Below are positions 21,414 through 29,862 of a DNA stretch of 64,000 bases, in pieces. Position numbers and translations under genes: made by a program. Location: NCBI RefSeq assembly GCF_900102035.1, contig NZ_LT629689.1, forward strand, positions 1,426,001 through 1,490,000, written 5' to 3'. Within the stretch, counting starts at the first letter, position 1. Each line of letters starts with the position of its first letter. This stretch comes from Pseudomonas extremaustralis (GTDB lineage: Bacteria; Pseudomonadota; Gammaproteobacteria; Pseudomonadales; Pseudomonadaceae). The notes beneath the pieces were generated by a model that saw nothing but the letters and a program-made list of their open reading frames with translations, was not told the origin of the DNA and did not search any database.

Positions 21414-21937
21414 ATGGCGCTATCTACCGAAAGTCCAGGCAAGGCCACGGCTGCCTGTCCGAGCCAATACCTCACCTTCGAGCTGGGGGATGAGATGTTC
21501 GCCGTGGGCACGCTCAATGTGCGAGAGATCATCGAATATGGGCCGATCACCAGCGTGCCGCTGTTGCCCCCAGCATCCGCGGCGTGATCAACCTGCGCGG
21601 TGCCGCGGTTCCCGTGCTGGATCTGGGGGTGCGCTTTCGCGGCGAGCGCACGGTGCAGACGTCGCGCACGTGTTTTGTGATCCTCGAGGTCCAGACCGAT
21701 AACGTGCGCAAACCGGTGGGCATCATTGTGGATGCGGTCAGCGAGGTGCTTGAAATCGCCGACCAGGCTATCGAACCTTCATTGAATTTCGGCACCGATG
21801 TCAGGGCCGACTTTCTATTGGGCATCGGCAAATTGGACAGCGGTTTTGTGCTGTTGCTGGATATCGGTCGCGTGTTGTCCCTGGAACAGGTCGATGTGCT
21901 GGCAAACCTTGAGTCCCTGGTGCCTTCAGCCGCCTGA
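21414..21937 (+). pseudogene. Second cheW, broken by a one-base frameshift
   Basis: From the ATG at 21414 the frame encodes a CheW N-terminus (QYLTFELGDEMFAVGTLNVREIIEYGPITSVPLLPP) and then stops after AAATGA-type readthrough at GCGGCGTGA. The downstream frame from 21584 continues the same protein (INLRGAAVPVLDLGVRF through VLANLESLVPSAA). Six Cs instead of the five seen at 21567-21571 would restore PSIRGVINLRG. The lesion is in a homopolymer, so a sequencing error or a phase-variable tract is as likely as a true pseudogene. Apart from this base, nothing looks degraded. Confidence 0.88.
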
Positions 21938-21958
21938 TGCTTTTTTGGGAATGTATTT

Positions 21959-22762
21959 ATGAACGTGATTCTCTCCGACGCCGAATTCCAGCAGTTTCGC
22001 AGCCTCATTCATCAGATCGCGGGCATCAGTCTCTCCGATGCCAAGAAACAGTTAGTGAGCGCCCGGCTCGCCAAGCGCCTGCAAGTGTTAAAACTCAATA
22101 CCTACGGCGCTTACTACAAAGTGCTGATGAAGGACGCGGCGGAATTACAGGTGGCGGTCGATATGCTGACCACCAACGAAACCTATTTTTTCCGCGAACC
22201 CAAGCATTTCGACTTCCTGCGCGATGTCGCATTGCCCGAGCTGCGCGGCAGCGGGCCTTTGCGTGTCTGGAGCGGGGCCTGCTCGACCGGTGAAGAGCCC
22301 TACACCCTGGCAATGGTCCTGGCGGACAATCTCGCCGGCCGGCCCTGGGAGATCGTGGCCTCGGACATCAGCAGCCGGGTGCTGGACAAGGCCCGCCAAG
22401 GGCGCTACCCGCTGGAAGCGACACGCGGGATTCCCGAAGCACTGCTGAACAAATATTGCCTCAAGGGCGTCGGCGCCAACCACGGGTGCTTCATGGTCGA
22501 GCCGGCGCTGGCGTCGCGGATCGATTTCCAGGCTATCAACCTGAACAACCCGTTGCCGAAGCTGGGCATGTTCGACGTGATCTTCCTGCGCAACGTGATG
22601 ATCTATTTCGATAGCGACACCAAAGTCCAAGTGGTCAAGCGCCTGATCAGCCACCTCAAGCCTGGCGGCTATTTCCTGGTCAGTCATTCGGAAAGCCTCA
22701 ACGGCGTGACCGATCAGCTGCGAGTGGTCAAGCCTTCCATCTACCGGAGGCCACATGCCTGA
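21959..22762 (+). CDS. cheR: Chemoreceptor methyltransferase CheR
   Basis: A 267-residue CheR. The N-terminal helical domain is followed by the SAM-binding fold (VWSGACSTGEEPYTLAM) and the FDVIFLRNVMIYF motif. It methylates glutamates on receptors. It overlaps cheD by 8 nt. Confidence 0.95.
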   Translation: MNVILSDAEFQQFRSLIHQIAGISLSDAKKQLVSARLAKRLQVLKLNTYGAYYKVLMKDAAELQVAVDMLTTNETYFFREPKHFDFLRDVALPELRGSGPLRVWSGACSTGEEPYTLAMVLADNLAGRPWEIVASDISSRVLDKARQGRYPLEATRGIPEALLNKYCLKGVGANHGCFMVEPALASRIDFQAINLNNPLPKLGMFDVIFLRNVMIYFDSDTKVQVVKRLISHLKPGGYFLVSHSESLNGVTDQLRVVKPSIYRRPHA

Positions 22763-23276
22763 GACTCAACGCGCCCGCGAGGTTTTCCTGAATCCCGGCG
22801 AATGGTTTTTCGGCTCGGGCGCGATCCGGCTACGCACGGTGCTGGGCTCGTGCGTTGCCCTGGTGTGCTGGCATCCGCAGCGTTTGCTGGGGGGCATGTG
22901 TCACTACCTGCTGCCCAAGCGCGCCGTGGCGAACTCGAAGGTTCTGGACGGCCGTTACGGCGATGAAGCGCTCCAGTTGTTGATCGCCCAAATGCGTGCG
23001 GTCAAGGCGCAGCCGACGGAGTTCAGGGTCAGCGTGTATGGCGGCGGGAACATGTTTCCCGGGCTGGTGCGCCCGGACAATCACTACGTCGGGCAACGCA
23101 ATGTCGAGCAAGCCAGGCGGCTGCTCGACCTGCATCATTTGCCGTGTCACAACTTCCATGTGGAAGGCGTGGGTTATCGAACCGTGGTGTTCGATCTGGC
23201 CAATGGCAACATCGAACTCAATTACCTGGCCCTGCAGCAACCCCTCGGCAGCCCTCACGGAGAGTGTGCGACATGA
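22755..23276 (+). CDS. cheD: Chemoreceptor glutamine deamidase CheD
   Basis: A 173-residue CheD. The catalytic Cys33 ([11 protein letters not shown]) and His49 ([10 protein letters not shown]) are in place. It converts receptor glutamines to methylatable glutamates. CheD is present in alternative chemosensory classes and absent from enteric flagellar clusters. It overlaps both cheR (8 nt) and cheB (4 nt). Confidence 0.94.
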   Translation: MPETQRAREVFLNPGEWFFGSGAIRLRTVLGSCVALVCWHPQRLLGGMCHYLLPKRAVANSKVLDGRYGDEALQLLIAQMRAVKAQPTEFRVSVYGGGNMFPGLVRPDNHYVGQRNVEQARRLLDLHHLPCHNFHVEGVGYRTVVFDLANGNIELNYLALQQPLGSPHGECAT

Positions 23277-24343
23277 GCCCTATCAAAGTTCTGATCATTG
23301 ACGACTCCGCAGTGGTCCGCCAAGTGCTGACGGCGACCCTGGGACAAGACCCGGCCATTGAAGTGATCGGCGCGGCGGCGGACCCGGTGTTCGCCATGGA
23401 CAAAATGAACAAGCAATGGCCGGATGTGATTGTGCTGGACGTCGAGATGCCGCGCATGGATGGCATCACGTTCCTCAAGAAACTGATGGCCGAACACCCC
23501 ACGCCGGTGGTCATTTGCTCCACATTGACCGAGAAGGGCGCGGCCACCACCATGCAAGCCCTGGCGGCCGGGGCCGTCAGCATTGTGACCAAGCCACAGC
23601 TGAACCTGCGCCAGTTCCTCACCGACAGCTCCGAAGAACTGGCGGCTGCCGTCAAGGCTGCCGCCAAGGCCAACATGAAACGCATGGCGCCTGGCGCCGA
23701 CCGTCCGCCTGCAAGGCTGAATGCCGATGTGATTCTGCCTGCCAGCACCCAGGCAATGGCGCGCACCACCGAGAGCATTGTCGCCATTGGCACCTCCACC
23801 GGCGGCACTCAAGCCCTGGAACTGGTGTTGACCGCCTTGCCGCGGGTATGTCCAGGCATAGTGATCGTGCAGCACATGCCCGAACATTTCACCGCGGCAT
23901 TTGCCGAGCGCCTCAACCGGCTGTGCGAGATTGAAGTCCGAGAAGCCAAAAACGGCGACCGCGTGATGCCCGGTTGCGCCTTGATCGCCCCCGGGGGCCG
24001 GCACATGTTGCTCAAGCGCAGCGGCGCCCAATACCAGGTTGAAATCGTCGACGGCCCACCTGTCAGCCGCCACCGGCCTTCGGTTGACGTGCTGTTTCGC
24101 TCGGTCGCCCGCAGTGCCGGTGGCAACGCCTTGGGCATCATCATGACGGGCATGGGCGACGACGGCGCCCGTGGCCTGAAGGAAATGCACGACAACGGCG
24201 CCCGCACGCTGGGCCAGGATGAAGAGTCCTGCGTGGTGTATGGCATGCCCAAGGAGGCCTTCAAGCTGGGGGCGGTGGAGCGCGAGTTGCCGCTCGAGCA
24301 TATTTCCGCGGCGATTCTGAACGCCATGCATCAGCGGCGTTGA
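23273..24343 (+). CDS. cheB: Chemotaxis response regulator methylesterase CheB
   Basis: 356 residues from the ATG at 23273, which overlaps the cheD stop as ATGA; the frame is open further upstream but homology starts here. The receiver has phosphoacceptor D56 ([12 protein letters not shown]). The methylesterase triad residues are visible: Ser at about 175 in GTSTGGTQA, His in [10 protein letters not shown] and Asp in [12 protein letters not shown]. It is the last gene of the chemosensory operon. Confidence 0.95.
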   Translation: MSPIKVLIIDDSAVVRQVLTATLGQDPAIEVIGAAADPVFAMDKMNKQWPDVIVLDVEMPRMDGITFLKKLMAEHPTPVVICSTLTEKGAATTMQALAAGAVSIVTKPQLNLRQFLTDSSEELAAAVKAAAKANMKRMAPGADRPPARLNADVILPASTQAMARTTESIVAIGTSTGGTQALELVLTALPRVCPGIVIVQHMPEHFTAAFAERLNRLCEIEVREAKNGDRVMPGCALIAPGGRHMLLKRSGAQYQVEIVDGPPVSRHRPSVDVLFRSVARSAGGNALGIIMTGMGDDGARGLKEMHDNGARTLGQDEESCVVYGMPKEAFKLGAVERELPLEHISAAILNAMHQRR

Positions 24344-24478
24344 TGGTTCAGAGGGCGGAGTTGCCTAACTTGACATCAGTGCATCCGTTTCGCTGCAGGG
24401 CACGGCGTTGCAGCGATGGGCGCCTGCTTTACATCACAAGGTGTGTTGGGCAGGCGCTTACCATCGTCTTTGGCGCTG

Positions 24479-24997
24479 CTAGAAGCGCCAGTCCTCAGCC
24501 TGAACCAACTGGCAGAACGGCCCAGCAAGCGTTGCATTGTGATGAGCCACGATGTCCTGGGCTTTCATCACTGGCGTGTCTGAGCAGGTATGACCATCGG
24601 CGATGAGTACCGCATCGAAGCCAAGATCACGAGCAGCACGGCAGGTGCTGTCGACGCAGTATTGGGTTTTCATGCCGGTGATGACCACGCCGGTAACCTC
24701 GCGAGACCGTAAATTGTCCGCCAGGTCGGTCATTTCAAAAGCGTTGGGCCGCCGCTTTTCGAAGACCACCTCGTCACCCAGCAGCTTGAGTTCCTGCGCA
24801 ACCTCCGTCAGCGGACTGCCTGGTTCGATTGGCGATCCAGCGGGCCCGATGTGACGCGCGAGAAAAATCGGAGCGCCAGCGCTGCGTGCCTTGTCCATCA
24901 GGGTATTCACTGTTTGCAACAACGCTTCGCAGCGCCATGGTTTTTCCGGGCCGTGAACAAGCCCGACTTGGATATCGAGTATCAACAGGGCGTACAT
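24479..24997 (-). CDS. Isochorismatase-family cysteine hydrolase
   Basis: A 172-residue single-domain hydrolase. The catalytic triad of the family is visible: D8 (LLILDIQ), K81 (FEKRRPNAF) and C114 (GMKTQYCVDSTCRAA). Relatives include nicotinamidases, amidohydrolases and many uncharacterised enzymes, so the substrate cannot be assigned. It is transcribed alone, leftward, converging on cheB. A Rho-independent terminator and a short Thr-rich open frame sit upstream of its start codon, so it may be controlled by attenuation. AAGGAGATG lies just before the ATG. Confidence 0.88.
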   Translation of the reverse strand: MYALLILDIQVGLVHGPEKPWRCEALLQTVNTLMDKARSAGAPIFLARHIGPAGSPIEPGSPLTEVAQELKLLGDEVVFEKRRPNAFEMTDLADNLRSREVTGVVITGMKTQYCVDSTCRAARDLGFDAVLIADGHTCSDTPVMKAQDIVAHHNATLAGPFCQLVQAEDWRF

Positions 24998-25037
24998 GGG
25001 ACATCTCCTTGCGTTTGAGCCAGCGACACAAGGACAT

Positions 25038-25070
25038 AAAAAAGGCCCTGTCCATCGCTGGCGGGCCTTT
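25038..25070 (-). terminator. Rho-independent terminator in the hydrolase leader (attenuator candidate)
   Basis: On the minus strand AAAGGCCC and GGGCCTTT form a perfect 8-bp stem with a 14-nt loop that carries a small inner CCA/TGG stem. A run of six Ts follows. It ends about 40 bp before the isochorismatase-family start codon, downstream of a short Thr-rich frame, as in ribosome-mediated attenuators. Confidence 0.75.
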
Positions 25071-25090
25071 GAAGTTCGTCTGCTATTGGC

Positions 25091-25162
25091 TCACGACACC
25101 TCGCACGCTCCGCTTTCAGCGGTCGTGGTGGTGGTGGTCGAGGTGCGGAAATAATTAGTCAT
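25091..25162 (-). CDS. Putative 23-residue Thr-rich leader peptide
   Basis: The frame runs from ATG at 25162 to TGA at 25091. The peptide begins MTNYFRTS, then has six consecutive Thr codons (five ACC, one ACG), then AESGACEVS. It ends 20 nt before the terminator stem on the same strand. A promoter-like pair (TTGTCA, 17 bp, TAGTGT) places the predicted start at the A of the ATG, so the message may be leaderless; no ribosome site is visible. The arrangement resembles amino-acid biosynthesis leaders such as thrL. That a hydrolase rather than a biosynthetic gene follows is odd. No expression evidence. Confidence 0.55.
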   Translation of the reverse strand: MTNYFRTSTTTTTTAESGACEVS

Positions 25163-25168
25163 ATATCG

Positions 25169-25197
25169 ACACTAGCAATATCGCTGCGGGTTGACAA
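25169..25197 (-). promoter_or_regulatory. Probable sigma-70 promoter of the leader/hydrolase unit
   Basis: TTGTCA at 25197-25192, a 17-bp spacer, and TAGTGT at 25174-25169. The expected start falls at the leader-peptide ATG. Confidence 0.5.
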
Positions 25198-25666
25198 GCC
25201 AGGCTCCTGGGAGCCCCAAGCGGGGCGCACTCGCCGACGTCGGTATGTCGTTCTATAAAGCGCGGGCTCATCGATGAGGCAGATAGCCCGGCCTGATCTG
25301 CAACGTTGTATTTTTTTCGGGCGCACAGCGCTTCCAGGGAGGGTACATCTCAAGCGGTTTTGAACAGCTCGACTGCGACAGCCTGCCGCAGTCGGTGGCT
25401 CGGGCCTGAATGCCACAGCGTTTGGCCGGCCGGTGCTTTTGGTTGTGGCAGGTTGTCGCAGCCTCGCCTGGAATCGGGCGCGTGCTAGATTCAACCATGA
25501 CACGACAATTTCTCTTGGAGCGCTTTGATCGGATGACCTTCGGTTAAGCGTTTCATCCGATCTACAATGCCGTTGGATGGCAGCGATGAATCTCGCCCGA
25601 ATCTACCAATCACCCATTGCCAGGATCCTCTCGTGCTTCAAGGCCTGAACGCGCAGTGATCGCCTG
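25198..25666. other. Intergenic region without a convincing gene
   Basis: About 470 bp between the leader promoter and the first DUF2946 gene. Its open frames are short and look like high-GC noise. It holds one perfect long inverted repeat, GATCGGATG-N18-CATCCGATC (25527-25562), about 105 bp upstream of the DUF2946 start, which could be an operator or an RNA hairpin. Confidence 0.4.
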
Positions 25667-26080
25667 ATGGGAAATCGCCGCTGGATTGGAGCATGGCTGA
25701 GTCTGTTCGCCATGCTGATGATCTTTATCGGTCCGCTGATCAGTCAGGGGATCAGTCTTGCCCATGGCAACAACCTGCCGATGAGCATGGCGGGCATGGC
25801 CTGCGGCGAGATGTCGGGCATGAGTCCGATATCCGCTCATGGGGCTGTCGAACAGCACCACGAATTGATCGTCTGGGAAAAGTGCGGCTACTGCTCACTG
25901 TTATTCCAGCATCCACCACTGGCCGAGTCGAACCTGTTTCCCCTGCGGCTGAATCATCCACCGTTACTGTTTTTCTCGATCCACTTTATCCCCGAGCAGG
26001 CAACGCCGCCTGTGTTCCCGGGCGCGCGAAGCCGAGCGCCCCCTGGCATACCGCTGAACGTCAATTCCCATTTCTGCTGA
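25667..26080 (+). CDS. DUF2946 family protein
   Basis: A 137-residue protein. A hydrophobic N-terminal segment (about 8-30) looks like a signal anchor. Met- and His-rich stretches follow (SMAGMACGEMSGM, then VEQHHEL), and then a CGYC pair. DUF2946 proteins often sit next to TonB receptors and copper genes, and the Met/His/Cys content fits metal binding at or beyond the inner membrane. A second DUF2946 gene lies 3.3 kb downstream in the same group. The ribosome site is weak. The function is not established for the family. Confidence 0.75.
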   Translation: MGNRRWIGAWLSLFAMLMIFIGPLISQGISLAHGNNLPMSMAGMACGEMSGMSPISAHGAVEQHHELIVWEKCGYCSLLFQHPPLAESNLFPLRLNHPPLLFFSIHFIPEQATPPVFPGARSRAPPGIPLNVNSHFC

Positions 26081-26176
26081 GCGATAGATGTCGACTGTGC
26101 CTAAACGCGTGCGTGCGATGAGGGCGGGTTTGTCTCTGTGTGCTCGATCCATACCTGACTTTCATCGGAAGCACTC

Positions 26177-28381
26177 ATGCGCTCAATCAACTATCAGCCA
26201 CAGTTTTATCTTGACCTGCGCCGCTGGCGTTGGCGCCAAGCGTTCTGCCTGTTTCTGGGGACGGCATTGCCTGTGGTGGTCCAGGCGGCCGAACCGCCGG
26301 AGTCGCCGCTCAACCCAACGACTCCGGCGTCCAGTGTCGATGACGGCGACCGCAAAAAAAGCTGGACCTTGGCACCGATCACCGTTTCCGGTAGCAGAGA
26401 AGGCTATACCGCCACCACTTCATCTTCGGCCACCAAGACCGATACCCCCTTGGCCGAAGTGCCACAGTCGGTGCAGGTGGTCACCCGGTCGATGATCAAG
26501 GAACAGGACATGCACACCCTGGGCGACGTATTGGTCAACGTCTCTGGCGTAAGGCCTACCCGACCCGAAGAAGCGCTGTTCACCCAGCCGATCGTGCGTG
26601 GCTTTCCAGCAGAGATCTACATGAACGGTCTGCCTGCATTCGGCGGTACGGCGGCCAGTATCGATCCAACCAGCCTGGTTGGCACCGAGCGTGTCGAGGT
26701 GCTCAAGGGGCCTACGTCGGCGCTTTACGGCGGTGGCATCGGCGCGCCGTTGGGTGGGCTGATCAACGTGGTGTCCAAGCGGCCCGAGGCTGAACCGAGC
26801 GCGACGGTGTCGCTGCGTACCGGAAGTTTCTCGACGGTTAACCCATCGCTGGACGTCAACACGCCGATTGGCGAGAACATCGCCGCACGGCTATCCGCCG
26901 ATTACCAGGAGAACGACAGCTGGATCGACCACGTCAACGGCCATCACTGGTCCGTCCAGCCGAGCATTGCGTTCCAGCTCTCCCCGGACACCGAGCTGCT
27001 GTTGCGCGGCCACTATGAGGAACGCAGCCAGCTCGAATATTCCGGCTTGCCGGCCGCCCAGGCATTGAGTGGGCAAATCGACCGCAACGCTTTTCCTGGC
27101 GCAACGAACGGGCAGCCGCAGAGCACCATCAGTAATCGCACCACCACCGCCGAGCTCAAGCACGAGATCAATGACGATACCCGGTTGACCCTCACCGCCC
27201 AGTATTACGAGGGCAAGACTCGGGACTACGGCAGCTTCGTCTATCCGGAGTTGCTCGGCGCGAGCCCGGCAACACCGACGGTCTATCCGATCTTCAAGCT
27301 CTACCTGCCAAGTAACATCCGTGAAAACACGCTGGATGCCAACCTGGGGACCAATATTGATGCACTGGGCGGCCGCCACGAGTTGCTGGTGGGGGTCAAT
27401 CACGACACGACTCACTTCTACTCGGCTGTGTCTGGCGCGGACCTTATTGGCGAGCTCGACCTGGCCAACCCCAGCTATGGGCTGTCCTACGGAGCAACCC
27501 CGGAACTTCTGGTAAGCCAGACCAACCGCTATCAGACCACCGCGCTCTACGTGCAGGACCAAGCCACCTATGGCCGCTTTCACCTGCTGGGGTCATTGCG
27601 CTTGAGCCAGCTCGAGCTGGAGCAGAAAGAGCAGGGCGTCGACGCCACCTACCACCGCGTGACGCCCCGGGTCGGCATCACCTACGACCTGACCGACAGC
27701 GTGGCAATCTACGCGGCGTATTCCACGGGATTTCGCGGCGCGTTCAACTTCAACGGGCGCGAGACGCCCAAACCTGAACTGTCTCGTAACTATGAGGCCG
27801 GCATGAAGCTGGCCTTCACCGATCTTGGTCTCTCCGGCACGCTCGCCGTGTTCGAACAGACCCGCCGTAACGTTGCCACTCCAGACCCAGACCCCAATTA
27901 CTCGATTCTGGGCTATTCGGTGCAAAGCGGTGAACAGCGCGCGCGCGGGGTAGAGGCGGACATGGTCTGGGAGCCGATCCCCGCGCTCTCATTGCTGGCC
28001 AACTATGCCTACACCCAGGCAGAAGTGACCGAGGATAATTCGATTCCGGTCGGTGACGGGCTGCCACGTGTACCCCGTCACAGCGGTCGCTTTGCCGCCC
28101 GCTATCGAATCCTCGACGGTGTCGCCAAAGGCCTGGGCTTCGGTGCCGGTATCACCGCGCTCAGCTCGCGGGAGCTTACCTTGCCCAATACGGTTTCCGC
28201 TCCAGGGTACGCACTGCTTGATGCACAGGCGTCCTATGATTTTGACCGTTATACGGTCTCGGTCTCGGCGGTCAATCTAGCCGGACGCAAAGTCTTTGAA
28301 ACCTACCAGTACCTGGGTTCGCCACTGGTGTTGCCGACTCAGCCACGTTCGGCCTACCTGACGCTGACCGCCCGTTTTTAA
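26177..28381 (+). CDS. TonB-dependent outer-membrane receptor
   Basis: A 734-residue receptor of the FpvA/FhuA-like siderophore class. A signal peptide (about 1-38, ending VVVQAA) precedes a short TonB-box region and the plug domain (VPQSVQVVTRSMIKEQ, VERVEVLKGPTSALYGGG). The beta-barrel ends in the expected aromatic residue (LTARF). No N-terminal secretin/STN domain is evident, so it is not a transducer that signals to an anti-sigma factor. The cargo is not readable from sequence; neighbours with metal-binding motifs make copper or a metal-chelate plausible. Confidence 0.92.
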   Translation: MRSINYQPQFYLDLRRWRWRQAFCLFLGTALPVVVQAAEPPESPLNPTTPASSVDDGDRKKSWTLAPITVSGSREGYTATTSSSATKTDTPLAEVPQSVQVVTRSMIKEQDMHTLGDVLVNVSGVRPTRPEEALFTQPIVRGFPAEIYMNGLPAFGGTAASIDPTSLVGTERVEVLKGPTSALYGGGIGAPLGGLINVVSKRPEAEPSATVSLRTGSFSTVNPSLDVNTPIGENIAARLSADYQENDSWIDHVNGHHWSVQPSIAFQLSPDTELLLRGHYEERSQLEYSGLPAAQALSGQIDRNAFPGATNGQPQSTISNRTTTAELKHEINDDTRLTLTAQYYEGKTRDYGSFVYPELLGASPATPTVYPIFKLYLPSNIRENTLDANLGTNIDALGGRHELLVGVNHDTTHFYSAVSGADLIGELDLANPSYGLSYGATPELLVSQTNRYQTTALYVQDQATYGRFHLLGSLRLSQLELEQKEQGVDATYHRVTPRVGITYDLTDSVAIYAAYSTGFRGAFNFNGRETPKPELSRNYEAGMKLAFTDLGLSGTLAVFEQTRRNVATPDPDPNYSILGYSVQSGEQRARGVEADMVWEPIPALSLLANYAYTQAEVTEDNSIPVGDGLPRVPRHSGRFAARYRILDGVAKGLGFGAGITALSSRELTLPNTVSAPGYALLDAQASYDFDRYTVSVSAVNLAGRKVFETYQYLGSPLVLPTQPRSAYLTLTARF

Positions 28382-28393
28382 GGAGCCATGACC

Positions 28394-29224
28394 ATGATTG
28401 ATAACGACCGCCGTAACCTTGTGTTGTGCGCACTGCTGGCGCCACTTGCAGCCAGCACCTCGCTCAACCTCAACGCTGCCGAAGCGCCAATGCCCGAACA
28501 CAAAATGCCCGAGAGGGACCGCGACATGGACAGCGTGCCCTGGATGGGCAGTGAGGAAATTGCAATGTTGGTCTACCCCGGCATGACCGTAATGGATCTG
28601 GTAGGGCCGCACTGCATGTTCGGTGCGCTCATGGGTGTGAAGATCCACATTGTCGCCAAGTCCCTTGAGCCGGTGACGAGTGATGCTGGACTGACAGTCG
28701 TACCGACGGTCACCTTCGATACGTGCCCTCAAGACTTGACCGTGCTGTTCACGCCGGGCGGCACGGATGGAACCCTGGCGGCCGCCTCGGATCCCGAGAC
28801 CCTGGCCTTTATGGCGGACCGTGGTGCGCGGGCGAAATATGTCACCAGCGTCTGTTCTGGCTCGCTGATTCTTGGGGCGGCAGGGCTGCTCAAGGGTTAT
28901 AAGGCAACGTCGCACTGGTCGTGCCGTGAAGCCCTCGCCGGTTTTGGTGCTATTCCCACCGAGGCGCGCGTGGTGCGCGACCGCAACCGCATCACGGGGG
29001 CGGGCGTAACTGCGGGGCTGGACTTCGGCCTGAGTATGGTCGCTGAGCTGCGAGACCAGACCTATGCCGAATGTACGCAGTTGATGAGCGAGTACGATCC
29101 CGATCCACCCTTCAACGCCGGTTCCATGAAGACCGCGCCGCCGAAGGTGAAGACCGCCATGATCCAGTTGGTCGCGGACTTTACCAAGAAGGCGGAGTTG
29201 CTCTCTGGTGTAGCGAAGGGCTGA
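28394..29224 (+). CDS. DJ-1/PfpI family protein, exported
   Basis: 276 residues from the ATG at 28394, which has AGGAG 8 nt upstream; an ATG two codons earlier is too close to that site. A possible signal sequence (LCALLAPLAASTSLNLNAA) precedes a DJ-1/PfpI fold with nucleophile Cys in VTSVCSGSLILGAAGLL, close to isonitrile hydratase and AraC-type amidase domains. It starts 12 bp after the TonB receptor stop. An exported DJ-1 protein next to a receptor is unusual; it might modify a siderophore or metal chelate. Substrate unknown. Confidence 0.82.
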   Translation: MIDNDRRNLVLCALLAPLAASTSLNLNAAEAPMPEHKMPERDRDMDSVPWMGSEEIAMLVYPGMTVMDLVGPHCMFGALMGVKIHIVAKSLEPVTSDAGLTVVPTVTFDTCPQDLTVLFTPGGTDGTLAAASDPETLAFMADRGARAKYVTSVCSGSLILGAAGLLKGYKATSHWSCREALAGFGAIPTEARVVRDRNRITGAGVTAGLDFGLSMVAELRDQTYAECTQLMSEYDPDPPFNAGSMKTAPPKVKTAMIQLVADFTKKAELLSGVAKG

Positions 29225-29408
29225 TTGAGCAACCGTGTGCCAGATGGTTGTCGCAGCGCCTTACTGACGGACTGTGGCAGTCTGTCGCATGCATGGTTGG
29301 CGGGGTTGGCTTGTTATCATGGTGCGTCGCCCCGGGCGGCAAGGCCATACTCCGTACCGATTTTGCCCTTTCGACCGAACATTACTTAGCGACGTTACTT
29401 TCGTGTCC

Positions 29409-29777
29409 ATGTCCCGGGTTCCCCACTCATTGCGTCAACTGGCCATGCGCCTCGCCTTGATTGCGGCATTGCTGCCGAGCGCGATGCTGTGGCTGGCGGC
29501 TACGCATGGGCAGCCGATGGCGATGGGCGGACACTGCAACATGGCTGGGCATGTCCATGCCCAGACGACCCACAACCCTGCGGCACCGGACCAGTATCAG
29601 GAATGCAATTGCCCGTTGTGTGTCGTGCATGCGGTAGATATCGCACTGCCGCCCAGCGTCGTGCAATGGCAGCTTTCCGGCCACGCCGACATTGTGTTGG
29701 CGCAAGCCCCTTATCAATCCTATGTCCGCACGGTCTGGCAGGTCTCGGAGCCACGCGGCCCGCCTGCCGTTTCCTGA
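29409..29777 (+). CDS. Second DUF2946 family protein
   Basis: 122 residues from the chosen ATG (29409), which begins a signal-like segment (MSRVPHSLRQLAMRLALIAALLPSAM); the frame is open for 135 bp more upstream without homology. It carries MAMGGHCNMAGHVHAQ and a CNCPLC motif, a Met/His/Cys pattern like that of the first DUF2946 protein. It is probably exported and metal-binding. No good ribosome site is visible, so the start is uncertain. Confidence 0.7.
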   Translation: MSRVPHSLRQLAMRLALIAALLPSAMLWLAATHGQPMAMGGHCNMAGHVHAQTTHNPAAPDQYQECNCPLCVVHAVDIALPPSVVQWQLSGHADIVLAQAPYQSYVRTVWQVSEPRGPPAVS

Positions 29778-29862
29778 TTTCTTTTGCGATGACTAATCCT
29801 CCTTCATGAGCTCGGGAGGGTTGTCCCTATGCGTTGCAACTTAATCAAGGAATGCCATCTCA

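Noticed and set aside
24340..24606. A short plus-strand frame after cheB
   Set aside because: It runs through the 3' end of the hydrolase gene and lacks any protein-like features; the hairpins seen there are short.
25159..25503. A 114-codon minus-strand frame beside the Thr leader
   Set aside because: Arg- and Pro-rich noise with no ribosome site. It overlaps the promoter and leader that explain the region better.
25667..26176. A Fur box ahead of the TonB receptor
   Set aside because: No sequence resembling the 19-bp Fur consensus could be found in the upstream regions.
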